A stretch of 64,000 nucleotides of DNA from Ptiloglossa arizonensis (GCF_051014685.1 NW_027478717.1:310001-374000); one strand, 5' to 3'. Positions 46,154 through 55,684 are shown, numbered from the stretch's first letter. Translations and numbers: made by a program. Notes: generated from the sequence alone by a model not told the origin.

Positions 46154-48603
46154 ATACGTTATACGTTGTACGTTATACGTTATACGTGAAACGTTATACG
46201 TTATAAGTTATACGTTGTACGTTATACGTTATACGTTATACGTTATACGTTATACGTTATACGTTATACGTTATACGTTATACGTTAGACGTTATACGTT
46301 ATACGTCATACGTTATACGTTATACGTTATACGTTATACGTTATACGTTATACGTTATACGTTATACGTTATACGTTATACGTTATACGTTATACGTTAT
46401 ACGTTATACGTTATACGTTATACGTTATACGTGATAAGTTATACGTTACATGCTATACGTTATACGTTATACGTTATACGTGATAAGTTATACGTTACAT
46501 GCTATACGTTCTACGTTATACGTTATACGTTGTACGTTATACGTTATACGTTATTCGTGATACGTTATACGTTATACGTCATTCGTTATACGTCATACGT
46601 TATTCGTTATACGTTATACGTTATACGTTATACGTTATACGTTATACGTTATACGTTATTCTTTATACGTTATACGTTATACGTTATACGTTATACGACC
46701 TACGTTATTCTTTATACGTTATACGTTATACGTTATACGTTATACGACATACGTTATACGTTATACGTTATACGTTATACGTTATAGGTTATACGTTATA
46801 CGTCATAGATTATACGTTATACGTTATACGTTATACGTTATACGTTATACGTTATACGTTATACGTTATACGTTATACGTTATACGTTATACGTTATACG
46901 TTATACGTTATACGTTATACGTTATACGTTATACGTTATACGTGATAAGTTATACGTTACATGCTATACGTTCTACGTTATACGTTATACGTTGTACGTT
47001 ATACGTTATACGTTATTCGTGATACGTTATACGTTATACGTCATTCGTTATACGTCATACGTTATTCGTTATACGTTATACGTTATACGTTATACGTTAT
47101 ACGTTATACGTTATTCTTTATACGTTATACGTTATACGTTATACGTTATACGTTATACGTTATACGTTATACGTGATAAGTTATACGTTACGTGCTATAC
47201 GTTATACGTTATACGTTATACGTTATACGTTGTACGTTATACGTTATACGTTATACGTTATACGTTATTCGTTATACGTTATACGTTATACGTTATACGT
47301 TATACGTTATACGTTATACGTTATACGTTATACGTTATACGTTATACGTTATACGTTATACGTTATACGTTATACGTTATACGTTATACGTTATACGTTA
47401 TACGTTATACGTTAGACGTTATACGTTATACGTTATACGTTATACGTTATACGTTATACGTTATACGTTATACGTTATACGTTATACGTTATACGTTATA
47501 CGTTATACGTTATACGTTATACGTTATACGTTATACGTTATACGTTATACGTTATACGTTATACGTTATACGTTATACGTTATACGTTATACGTTATACG
47601 TGATAAGTTATACGTTACGTGCTATACGTTATACGTTATACGTTATACGTTATACGTTGTACGTTATACGTTATACGTTATACGTTATACGTTATACGTT
47701 ATACGTTATACGTTGTACGATATACGTTATACGTTATACGTTATACGTTATGCGTTATACGTTATACGTTATACATTATACGTTATACGTTATACGTTAT
47801 ACGTTGTACGTTATACGTTATACGTTATACGTTATACGTTATACGTTATACGTTATACGTTATACGTAATTCGTAATACGTTATACCTGATACGTTATAC
47901 GTTCTACGTTATACGTTATACGTTATACGTTATTCGTTATACGTTATGCGTTATACGTTATACGTTATACGTTATACGTTATTCTTTATACGTTATACGT
48001 TATACGTTATACGTTATACGTCATACGTTGTACGTTATACGTTATACGTTATACGTTATACGTTATACGTTATACGTTATACTTTATACGTTATACGTTA
48101 TACGTTAGACGTTATACGTTATACATTATACGTTATACGTTATACGTTATACGTTATACGTTATACGTTATGCGTTATACGTTATACGTTATACGTTATA
48201 CGTTATACGTTATACGTAATACGTTATACGTTATACGTTATGCGTTATACGTAATACGTTATACGTTATACGTTATACGTTATACGTCATACGTTATACG
48301 TCATACGTTATACGTTATACGTTATACGTTATACGTTATACGTTATACGTTATACGTTATACGTTATATGTTATACGTTATTCTTTATACGTTATACGTT
48401 ATATGTTATACGTTATACGACATACGTTATTCTTTATACGTTATACGTTATACGTTATACGTTATACGACATACGTTATACGTTATACGTTATACGTTAT
48501 ACGTTATAGGTTATACGTTATACGTCATAGATTATACGTTATACGTTATACGTTATACGTTATACGTTATACGTTATACGTTATACGTTATACGTTATAC
48601 GTT

Positions 48604-48630
48604 ATACCTTATACGTATAACGTATATAGA
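48604..48630. other. Junction of the two satellites with an inverted heptamer
   Basis: After a variant unit ATACCTT the sequence forms the perfect palindrome TATACGTATA (48,610-48,619), followed by AACGTAT (48,619-48,625), which is the heptamer in reverse orientation. The 177-bp satellite can be followed from 48,629, where GAAGACAACA matches the monomer interior. There is no unique DNA between the arrays, so the second array starts mid-monomer. Confidence 0.9.
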
Positions 48631-49296
48631 AGACAACATATTTTTCGCAATTCTGCTGGTCCAATCGCTTAACCAGAATGGCCTAGAGAAAGAATACGCA
48701 TTCCGTTGTAATCGGGCTGGTATCTACTTTCAGGTGCAAGAGGAATTTTTGGGTTTGGTCACTCCGTTCGCGAGATATGGGAGTTTGAAGCTAAGAAATG
48801 GTACAGAAGGCAACAAATTTTTCGCTCTTCTGCTGCTCCAAATGCTTAACCAGAATGGCCTAGGGAAGAAATACATATACCGTTGTAATAAGGCGAGTTT
48901 CTACTTTCAGAAGCAGCAAGAATTTTTGGGTTTGGTCATGCCGTTCGCGAGATATGGGAGTTTGAAGCTAAGAAATGGTTGAGAAGGCGACATATTTTTC
49001 GCACTTCTGCTGCTCCAAACGCTTAAACAGAATGTCCTAGGTAAAAAATACAAATACCTTTATGATCGGGCGAGTTTCTACTTCCAGACGCAACAGGAAT
49101 TTTTGGGTTTGGTCAATCCGTTCGCGATATATGGGAGCTTGAAGCTAAGAAATGGTTGAGAAGGAGACAAATTCTTCGCAATTCTGCTGCTCCAAATGCT
49201 TAACCAGAATGGCCTAGGGAAAAAATACATATACCGTTGTAATCAGGCGAGTTTCTACTTTAAGACGCAGCTGGAACTTTTGGGTTTGGTCAAACC

Positions 49297-49313
49297 GTTC
49301 GCGAGATACGGGA
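49297..49313 (+). promoter_or_regulatory. CENP-B-box-like site, exact essential consensus
   Basis: The 17 bases GTTCGCGAGATACGGGA fit NTTCGNNNNANNCGGGN at all nine fixed positions. Binding is inferred from pattern only. Confidence 0.55.
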
Positions 49314-50004
49314 GTTTGAAGCTAAGAAATGGTTGAGAAGGAGACAAATTTTTCGCACTTCTTCTGCTCAAAACGCTTAAATAGAATGGTCTAGGGAAAA
49401 AATACACATACATTTGTAATCGGGCGAGTTTCTACTTTCACTCGCAACAGGAATTTTTGGGTTTGGTCAACCCGTTCACGAGATATGGGAGTTTGAATCT
49501 TAGATATGGTTGAGAAAGCAACAAATTTTTCGCAATTCTGCTGCTCCAAACGCTTAACCAGAATGTCCTAGGGAAAAAATACAAATATCGTTCTGATCGG
49601 GCGAGTTTCTACTTTCAGACGCAACAGGAATTTTTGGGTTTGGTCAATCCGTTCGCGAGATATGGGAGTTTGAATCCAAGAAGTGGTTGAGAAGACAACA
49701 AATTTTGCGCACTTCTGCTGCTCCAAACGCTCAACCAGAATGGCCTAGGGAAGAAATACACACACCGCTGTAATCGGTCGAGTTTCTACTTTAAGACGCA
49801 GCAGGAAGTTTTGCGTTCGGACAAACCGTTCTCGAGATATGGGAGTTTGAATCTAAGAAATGGTTGAGAAGACAACAAATTTTTCGCAATTCTGCTGCTC
49901 CAAACGCTTTACCAGAATGGCCTAGAGAAAAAATAAACATACCTTTGTAATCGGGCGAGTTTCTACTTTCAGACGCAACAAGAATTTTTGGGTTTGGTCA
50001 ATTC

Positions 50005-50021
50005 GTTCGCGAGATACGGGA
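50005..50021 (+). promoter_or_regulatory. CENP-B-box-like site, exact essential consensus
   Basis: Same 17-base match as at 49,297, 708 bp (4 monomers) downstream, in the first 11-monomer unit. Confidence 0.55.
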
Positions 50022-51242
50022 GGTTGAAGCTAAGAAATGGTTAAGAAGACAACAATTTTTGCGCAATTCTGCTGCTCCAAACGCTTAACCAGAATGGCCT
50101 AGGGAAAAAATGCAAATACCGTTGTGATCGGGCGAGTTTCTACTTTCAGACGCAACAGGAATTTTTGGGTTCGGTCAATCCGTTCGCGAGATATGGGAGT
50201 TTGAAGCTAAGAAATGGTTGAGAAGGCAACAATTGTTTCGCAATTCTGCTGCTCCAAACGCTTAACCAGAATGGCCTAGAAAAAAAATACACATACTTTT
50301 GTATTCGGCGAGTTTCTAGTTTCAGACGCAACAGGAATTTTTGGGTTTGGTCAATCCGTTCGCGAGATATGGGAGTTTGAAGCTAAGAAATGGTTGAGAA
50401 GGCAACAAATTTTTCGCACGTCTGCTGCTCCAAATGCTTAACCAGAATGGCCCAGGGAAAAAATACACACACCGCTGTAATCGGGCGAGTTTCTACTTTC
50501 AGACGGAGCAGGAATTTTTGCGTTTGGGCAAACCGATAGCGAGATATGGGAGTTTGAAGCTAAGAAATGGTTGAGAAGACAACAAATTTTTCCCACTTCT
50601 GCTGCTCCAAAAGCTTAACCAGAATGGCCTAGGGAAAAAATACCCATACCGTTGTAATCGGGCGAGGTTCTACTTTCAAATGCAAGAGGAATTTTTGGGT
50701 TTGGTCACTCCGTTCGCGAGATATGGGAGTTTGAAGCTAAGAAATGGTACAGAAGGCAACAAATTTTTCGCTCTTCTGCTGCTCCAAATGCTTAACCAGA
50801 ATGGCCTAGGGAAGAAATACATATACCGTTGTAATAAGGCGAGTTTCTACTTTCAGAAGCAGCAAGAATTTTTGGGTTTGGTCATGCCGTTCGCGAGATA
50901 TGGGAGTTTGAAGCTAAGAAATGGTTGAGAAGGCGACATATTTTTCGCACTTCTGCTGCTCCAAACGCTTAAACAGAATGTCCTAGGTAAAAAATACAAA
51001 TACCTTTATGATCGGGCGAGTTTCTACTTCCAGACGCAACAGGAATTTTTGGGTTTGGTCAATCCGTTCGCGATATATGGGAGCTTGAAGCTAAGAAATG
51101 GTTGAGAAGGAGACAAATTCTTCGCAATTCTGCTGCTCCAAATGCTTAACCAGAATGGCCTAGGGAAAAAATACATATACCGTTGTAATCAGGCGAGTTT
51201 CTACTTTAAGACGCAGCTGGAACTTTTGGGTTTGGTCAAACC

Positions 51243-51259
51243 GTTCGCGAGATACGGGA
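51243..51259 (+). promoter_or_regulatory. CENP-B-box-like site, exact essential consensus
   Basis: Counterpart of the 49,297 site in the second 11-monomer unit (offset 1,946). Confidence 0.55.
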
Positions 51260-51850
51260 GTTTGAAGCTAAGAAATGGTTGAGAAGGAGACAAATTTTTC
51301 GCACTTCTTCTGCTCAAAACGCTTAAATAGAATGGTCTAGGGAAAAAATACACATACATTTGTAATCGGGCGAGTTTCTACTTTCACTCGCAACAGGAAT
51401 TTTTGGGTTTGGTCAACCCGTTCACGAGATATGGGAGTTTGAATCTTAGATATGGTTGAGAAGGCAACAAATTTTTCGCAATTCTGCTGCTCCAAACGCT
51501 TAACCAGAATGTCCTAGGGAAAAAATACAAATATCGTTCTGATCGGGCGAGTTTCTACTTTCAGACGCAACAGGAATTTTTGGGTTTGGTCAATCCGTTC
51601 GCGAGATATGGGAGTTTGAATCCAAGAAGTGGTTGAGAAGACAACAAATTTTGCGCACTTCTGCTGCTCCAAACGCTCAACCAGAATGGCCTAGGGAAGA
51701 AATACACACACCGCTGTAATCGGTCGAGTTTCTACTTTAAGACGCAGCAGGATGTTTTGCGTTCGGACAAACCGTTCTCGAGATATGGGAGTTTGAATCT
51801 AAGAAATGGTTGAGAAGACAACAAATTTTTCGCAATTCTGCTGCTCCAAA

Positions 51851-51893
51851 CGCTTAAATAGAATGGTCTAGGGAAAAAATACACATACATTTG
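51851..51893 (+). repeat. Gene-conversion-like patch
   Basis: Here copy 2 of the 11-monomer unit does not match copy 1 (49,905-49,947). It matches instead the monomer three places upstream (531 bp earlier, at 51,320-51,362), sharing the otherwise private CTTAAATAGAATGGTCTAGG and ACATACATTTG. Both flanks match copy 1 again. This looks like a short non-reciprocal transfer between monomers. Confidence 0.8.
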
Positions 51894-51950
51894 TAATCGG
51901 GCGAGTTTCTACTTTCAGACGCAACAAGAATTTTTGGGTTTGGTCAATTC

Positions 51951-51967
51951 GTTCGCGTGATACGGGA
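51951..51967 (+). promoter_or_regulatory. CENP-B-box-like site, exact essential consensus
   Basis: Counterpart of the 50,005 site. It has A to T at box position 8, which is an unconstrained N, so all nine fixed positions remain. Confidence 0.55.
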
Positions 51968-53365
51968 GGTTGAAGCTAAGAAATGGTTAAGAAGACAACA
52001 ATTTTTGCGCAATTCTGCTGCTCCAAACGCTTAACCAGAATGGCCTAGGGAAAAAATGCAAATACCGTTGTGATCGGGCGAGTTTCTACTTTCAGACGCA
52101 ACAGGAATTTTTGGGTTCGGTCAATCCGTTCGCGAGATATGGGAGTTTGAAGCTAAGAAATGGTTGAGAAGGCAACAATTGTTTCGCAATTCTGCTGCTC
52201 CAAACGCTTAACCAGAATGGCCTAGAAAAAAAATACACATACTTTTGTATTCGGCGAGTTTCTACTTTCAGACGCAACAGGAATTTTTGGGTTTGGTCAA
52301 TCCGTTCGCGAGATATGGGAGTTTGAAGCTAAGAAATGGTTGAGAAGGCAACAAATTTTTCGCACGTCTGCTGCTCCAAATGCTTAACCAGAATGGCCCA
52401 GGGAAAAAATACACACACCGCTGTAATCGGGCGAGTTTCTACTTTCAGACGGAGCAGGAATTTTTGCGTTTGGGCAAACCGATAGCGAGATATGGGAGTT
52501 TGAAGCTAAGAAATGGTTGAGAAGACAACAAATTTTTCCCACTTCTGCTGCTCCAAAAGCTTAACCAGAATGGCCTAGGGAAAAAATACCCATACCGTTG
52601 TAATCGGGCGAGGTTCTACTTTCAAATGCAAGCGGAATTTTTGGGTTTGGTAAATCGGTTCGCGAGATATGGGAGTTTGAATCTAAGAAATGGTTCAGAA
52701 GGCAACAAGTTTTTCGCACTTCTGCTGCTCCAAATGCTTAACCAGAATGGCCTAGGGAAAAAATACACACACCGTTGTAATCGGGCGAGTTTCTATCTTC
52801 AGATGCAGTAGGAATTTTTGGGTTTTGTCAATCCGTTCGCGAGATACAGGAGCTTGAGGATAAGAAATGGTTGAGAAGACAACAACTTTTGCGCACTTCT
52901 GCTGCTCCAAACGCTTAACCAGAATGTCCTAGGGAAAAAATACAAATACCGTTGTAATTGGTCGAGATTCTACTTTCAGATGCAGTAGGAATTTTTGGGT
53001 TTGGTCAATCCGTTCGCCAGATATGGGAGTTTGAAGCTAAGAAATGGTTGAGAAGGGAACAAATTTTGCGCAATTCTGCTGCTCCAAACGCTTAACCATA
53101 ATGGCCTAGGGAAAAAATACACATACTCTTGTAATCGGGCGTGTTTCTTCTTTCAGACGCAGCAGGAATTTTTAGGTTTAGTCAATCTGTTCGCGAGATA
53201 TGGGAGTTTGAAGCTAAGAAATGGTACAGAAGGCAACACATTTTTTGCAATTCTGCTGCTCCAAATGCTTAACCAGTATGGCCTAGGGAAAAAATACATA
53301 TACTGTTGTAATCAGGCGAGTTTCTAATTTCAGATGCGAGAGGAATTTTTGGGTTCGGTCAATCC

Positions 53366-53382
53366 GTTCGCGAGATACGGGA
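53366..53382 (+). promoter_or_regulatory. CENP-B-box-like site, exact essential consensus
   Basis: Same 17-base match, in the first copy of dimer I. Confidence 0.55.
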
Positions 53383-53719
53383 TGTTGAAGCTAAGAAATT
53401 GTTAAGAAGACAACAATTTTTGCGCAATTCTGCTGCTCCAAACAATTAACCAGAATGTGCTAGGGAAAAAATACACATACCTTTGTAATCGGGCGAGTTT
53501 CTACATTCAGATGCAGTAGGAATTTTTGGGTTTGGTCAATCTGTTCGCGAGATATGGGAGTTTGAAGCTAAGAAATGGTACAGAAGGCAACACATTTTTT
53601 GCAATTCTGCTGCTCCAAATGCTTAACCAGTATGGCCTAGGGAAAAAATACATATACTGTTGTAATCAGGCGAGTTTCTAATTTCAGATGCGAGAGGAAT
53701 TTTTGGGTTCGGTCAATCC

Positions 53720-53736
53720 GTTCGCGAGATACGGGA
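53720..53736 (+). promoter_or_regulatory. CENP-B-box-like site, exact essential consensus
   Basis: Same 17-base match, in the second copy of dimer I, 354 bp after the previous one. Confidence 0.55.
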
Positions 53737-53865
53737 GGTTGAAGCTAAGAAATGGTTAAGAAGACAACAATTTTTGCGCAATTCTGCTGCTCCAAACGCT
53801 TAACCAGAATGTGCTAGGGAAAAAATACACATACCTTTGTAATCGGGCGAGTTTCTACATTCAGA

Positions 53866-54467
53866 TTCAAGAGGAGTTTTTGGGTTTGGGCAATCGGTTC
53901 GCGAGATATGGGAGTTTGAAGTTAAGAAATGGTACAGAAGGCAACAAATTTTTCGCAATTCTGCTGCTCCAAACAATTAACCAGAATGTCCTAGCGGAAA
54001 AATACACATACCTTTGTAATCGGGCGAGTTTCTACTTTCAGACGCAACAAGAATTTTTTGGTTTTGGTCAATCCGTTCGCGAGATATGGGAGTTTGAAGC
54101 TAAGAAATGGTTGAGAAGGCAACAATTTTTGCGCAATTCTGCTGCTCCAAACGCTTAACTAGAATGGCCTAGAAAAAAATGCACATACCGTTGTAATCGG
54201 GCAAGTATCTACTTTCGGATGCAAGAGGAGTTTTTGGGTTTGGGCAATCGGTTCGCGAGATATGGGAGTTTGAAGTTAAGAAATGGTACAGAAGGCAACA
54301 AATTTTTCGCAATTCTGCTGCTCCAAACAATTAACCAGAATGTCCTAGCGGAAAAATACACATACCTTTGTAATCGGGCGAGTTTCTACTTTCAGACGCA
54401 ACAAGAATTTTTGGGTTTTGGTCAATCCGTTCGCGAGATATGGGAGTTTGAAGCTAAGAAATGGTTG
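53866..54467 (+). repeat. Local dimer repeat II (354-bp offset)
   Basis: A 248-bp stretch at 53,866-54,113, marked by GAGGAGTTTTTGGGTTTGGG, recurs at 54,220-54,467. It follows dimer I directly but consists of different monomer variants, so two separate dimer amplifications lie side by side. Confidence 0.82.
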
Positions 54468-55313
54468 GGAAGGCAACCAATTTTTCGCATATCTGCTGCT
54501 CCAAACGCTTAACCAGAGTGGCCTAGGGATAAAATACACATACCTTTGTAATCGGGCGAGTTTCTACTTTCAGATGCAGTAGGAATTTTTGGGTTTGGTC
54601 AATCCGTTCGCGAGATATGGGAGTTTGTAGCTAAGAAATGGTTGAGAAGGGAACAAATTTTTCGCACTTCTGCTGCTCCAAGCGCTTAACCAGAATGGCC
54701 TAGGGGAAAAATACAAATACCGTTGTAATCGGGCGAGTTTCTACTTTCAGACACACCAGGAATTTTTGGATTTGGTCAATCCGTTCGCGAGGTATGGGAG
54801 TTTGAGGTTAAGAAATGGTTGAGAAGGAAACAAATTTTGCGCAATTCTGCTGCTCCAAACGCTTAACCAGAATGGCCTATGGAAAAAATACACATACCGT
54901 TGTAATCGGGGGAGTTTCTTCTTTCAGACGCAGCTGGAATTTTTAGGTTTGGTCAAACTGTTCGCGAGATATGGGAGTTCGAATCTAAGAAATGGTTGAG
55001 AGGGGAACAAATTTTTCGCACTTCTGCTGCTCCAAACGCTCAACCGGAATGGCCTAGGGGAAAAATACACATACCTTTGTAATCGGGCGAGTTTCTACTC
55101 TCACATTCAAGAGGAATTTTTGGGTTTGTTCAATCGGTTCGCGAGATATGGGAGTTTGAAGCTAAGAAATGGTACAGAAGGCAACAACTTTTGCGCACTT
55201 CTGCTGCTCCAAACGCTTAACCAGAATGTGCTAGGGAAAAAATACGCATACCTTTGTAATCGGGCGAGTTTCTACTTTCAGAAGCAACAGAAATTTTTGG
55301 GTTCGGTCTATCC

Positions 55314-55330
55314 GTTCGCGAGATACGGGT
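55314..55330 (+). promoter_or_regulatory. CENP-B-box-like site, exact essential consensus
   Basis: Match with T at position 17, which is an unconstrained N. First of the three identical monomers. Confidence 0.55.
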
Positions 55331-55490
55331 GTTTGTCGCTAAGAAATGGTTGAGAAGACAACAACTTTTGCGCACTTCTGCTGCTCCAAACGCTTAACCA
55401 GAATGTGCTAGGGAAAAAATACGCATACCTTTGTAATCGGGCGAGTTTCTACTTTCAGAAGCAACAGAAATTTTTGGGTTCGGTCTATCC

Positions 55491-55507
55491 GTTCGCGAGA
55501 TACGGGT
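55491..55507 (+). promoter_or_regulatory. CENP-B-box-like site, exact essential consensus
   Basis: Second of three copies spaced 177 bp. Confidence 0.55.
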
Positions 55508-55667
55508 GTTTGTCGCTAAGAAATGGTTGAGAAGACAACAACTTTTGCGCACTTCTGCTGCTCCAAACGCTTAACCAGAATGTGCTAGGGAAAAAATACG
55601 CATACCTTTGTAATCGGGCGAGTTTCTACTTTCAGAAGCAACAGAAATTTTTGGGTTCGGTCTATCC

Positions 55668-55684
55668 GTTCGCGAGATACGGGT
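55668..55684 (+). promoter_or_regulatory. CENP-B-box-like site, exact essential consensus
   Basis: Third of three copies spaced 177 bp. Confidence 0.55.

Larger units (their letters stand above)
47..46973 (+). repeat. Recurring landmark: variant units GATAAGT and TACATGC two units apart
   Basis: A marker of two variant heptamers, GATAAGT then TACATGC with one normal unit between them, recurs across the array. The string ACATGC starts at 64, 2934, 3739, 3788, 4635, 6770, 7589, 11474, 12349, 13581, 14890, 15331, 15709, 17277, 18103, 21985, 22881, 23455, 24309, 25205, 25807, 26696, 27585, 30707, 35299, 38386, 39359, 40584, 41354, 42334, 43111, 45657, 46448, 46497 and 46959. At 26696 and 27585 the GATAAGT half is replaced by a GTACGTT variant. 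A sub-variant with TACGTGC lies near 5047, 7 units inside the 47.2 kb zone (near 47,189) and near 47,617. Spacings are multiples of 7 except across the two indel zones. The marker serves as a ruler for the higher-order repeats. I infer no function. Confidence 0.93.
43629..48590 (+). repeat. Right copy of the array-end duplication
   Basis: Variant order follows that of 218-5,980, with anchors at 43,629, 43,791, 46,094, 46,448, 46,497, 46,959 and 47,617. It lacks the 679-bp duplication of the left copy and has one extra 49-bp step near 48,366. It runs to the end of the heptamer array. Confidence 0.85.
1..48627 (+). repeat. 7-bp satellite array, unit ATACGTT
   Basis: The stretch is a head-to-tail array of the heptamer ATACGTT (2 G+C of 7, one CpG and one ACGT core per unit), beginning before the window. 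Most units are exact. Variants are nearly all substitutions, and position 7 (T to C, A or G) and positions 1 and 3 (A to G, A to T) change most often. Phase is unbroken from 1 to about 18,800 and from about 20,400 to 44,300, judged by landmark spacing divisible by 7. All three plus frames lack stops (the peptide cycles through I-R-Y-T-L-Y-V), while the minus strand has TAA once per 21 bp in each frame, so the apparent long proteins are not genes. I do not recognise the heptamer as a named satellite. It is not a known telomere unit, having no G-run. No gene, transposon or unique sequence lies inside. Confidence 0.98.
48735..52626 (+). repeat. 1,946-bp (11-monomer) higher-order repeat, two tandem copies
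   Basis: Copy 1 spans 48,735-50,680 and copy 2 spans 50,681-52,626. The length is 10 monomers of 177 and one of 176. I noticed about five isolated substitutions between them (for example near 49,516, 49,815, 50,009-50,013 and 50,319) plus one cluster at 51,851-51,893. Monomers inside a copy differ from one another far more than the copies do, which defines a true higher-order repeat. Confidence 0.92.
53188..53867 (+). repeat. Local dimer repeat I (354 bp), two copies
   Basis: Two monomers are repeated together. The string AACCAGTATGG occurs near 53,271 and 53,625, a 354-bp offset. Both copies share CACATTTTTTGC, an ATACTGTTG form and a TTTCTAATTTC form absent elsewhere. Confidence 0.85.

Noticed and set aside
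43837..46206. A 789-codon open frame and dozens of similar ones on the plus strand of the heptamer array
   Set aside because: All translate the same heptapeptide in different phases and depend only on the lack of stops in the unit. There is no codon bias, signal, domain or gene structure.
1..48627. Telomeric array
   Set aside because: The unit ATACGTT lacks the G-rich run of known telomere repeats, carries higher-order structure and is followed by a satellite.
1..48627. TATA boxes or promoters at the TTATAC segments
   Set aside because: The string is present in nearly every heptamer and has no downstream gene, so it carries no information.
48170..48982. Open frame running from the heptamer array into the 177-bp array (270 codons)
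   Set aside because: It crosses the junction by chance and reads into repeat monomers of which one has the TGA replaced by TACAGA. No part resembles a protein family.
50146..50331. Minus-strand frames of 61-64 codons (also at 52,092 and 54,345)
   Set aside because: The first two are the same frame 1,946 bp apart in the higher-order repeat, and all are monomer complements with no independent support.
52836..52852. CENP-B-like site with TACAGG
   Set aside because: The CGGG end is changed to CAGG, so one essential base is missing.
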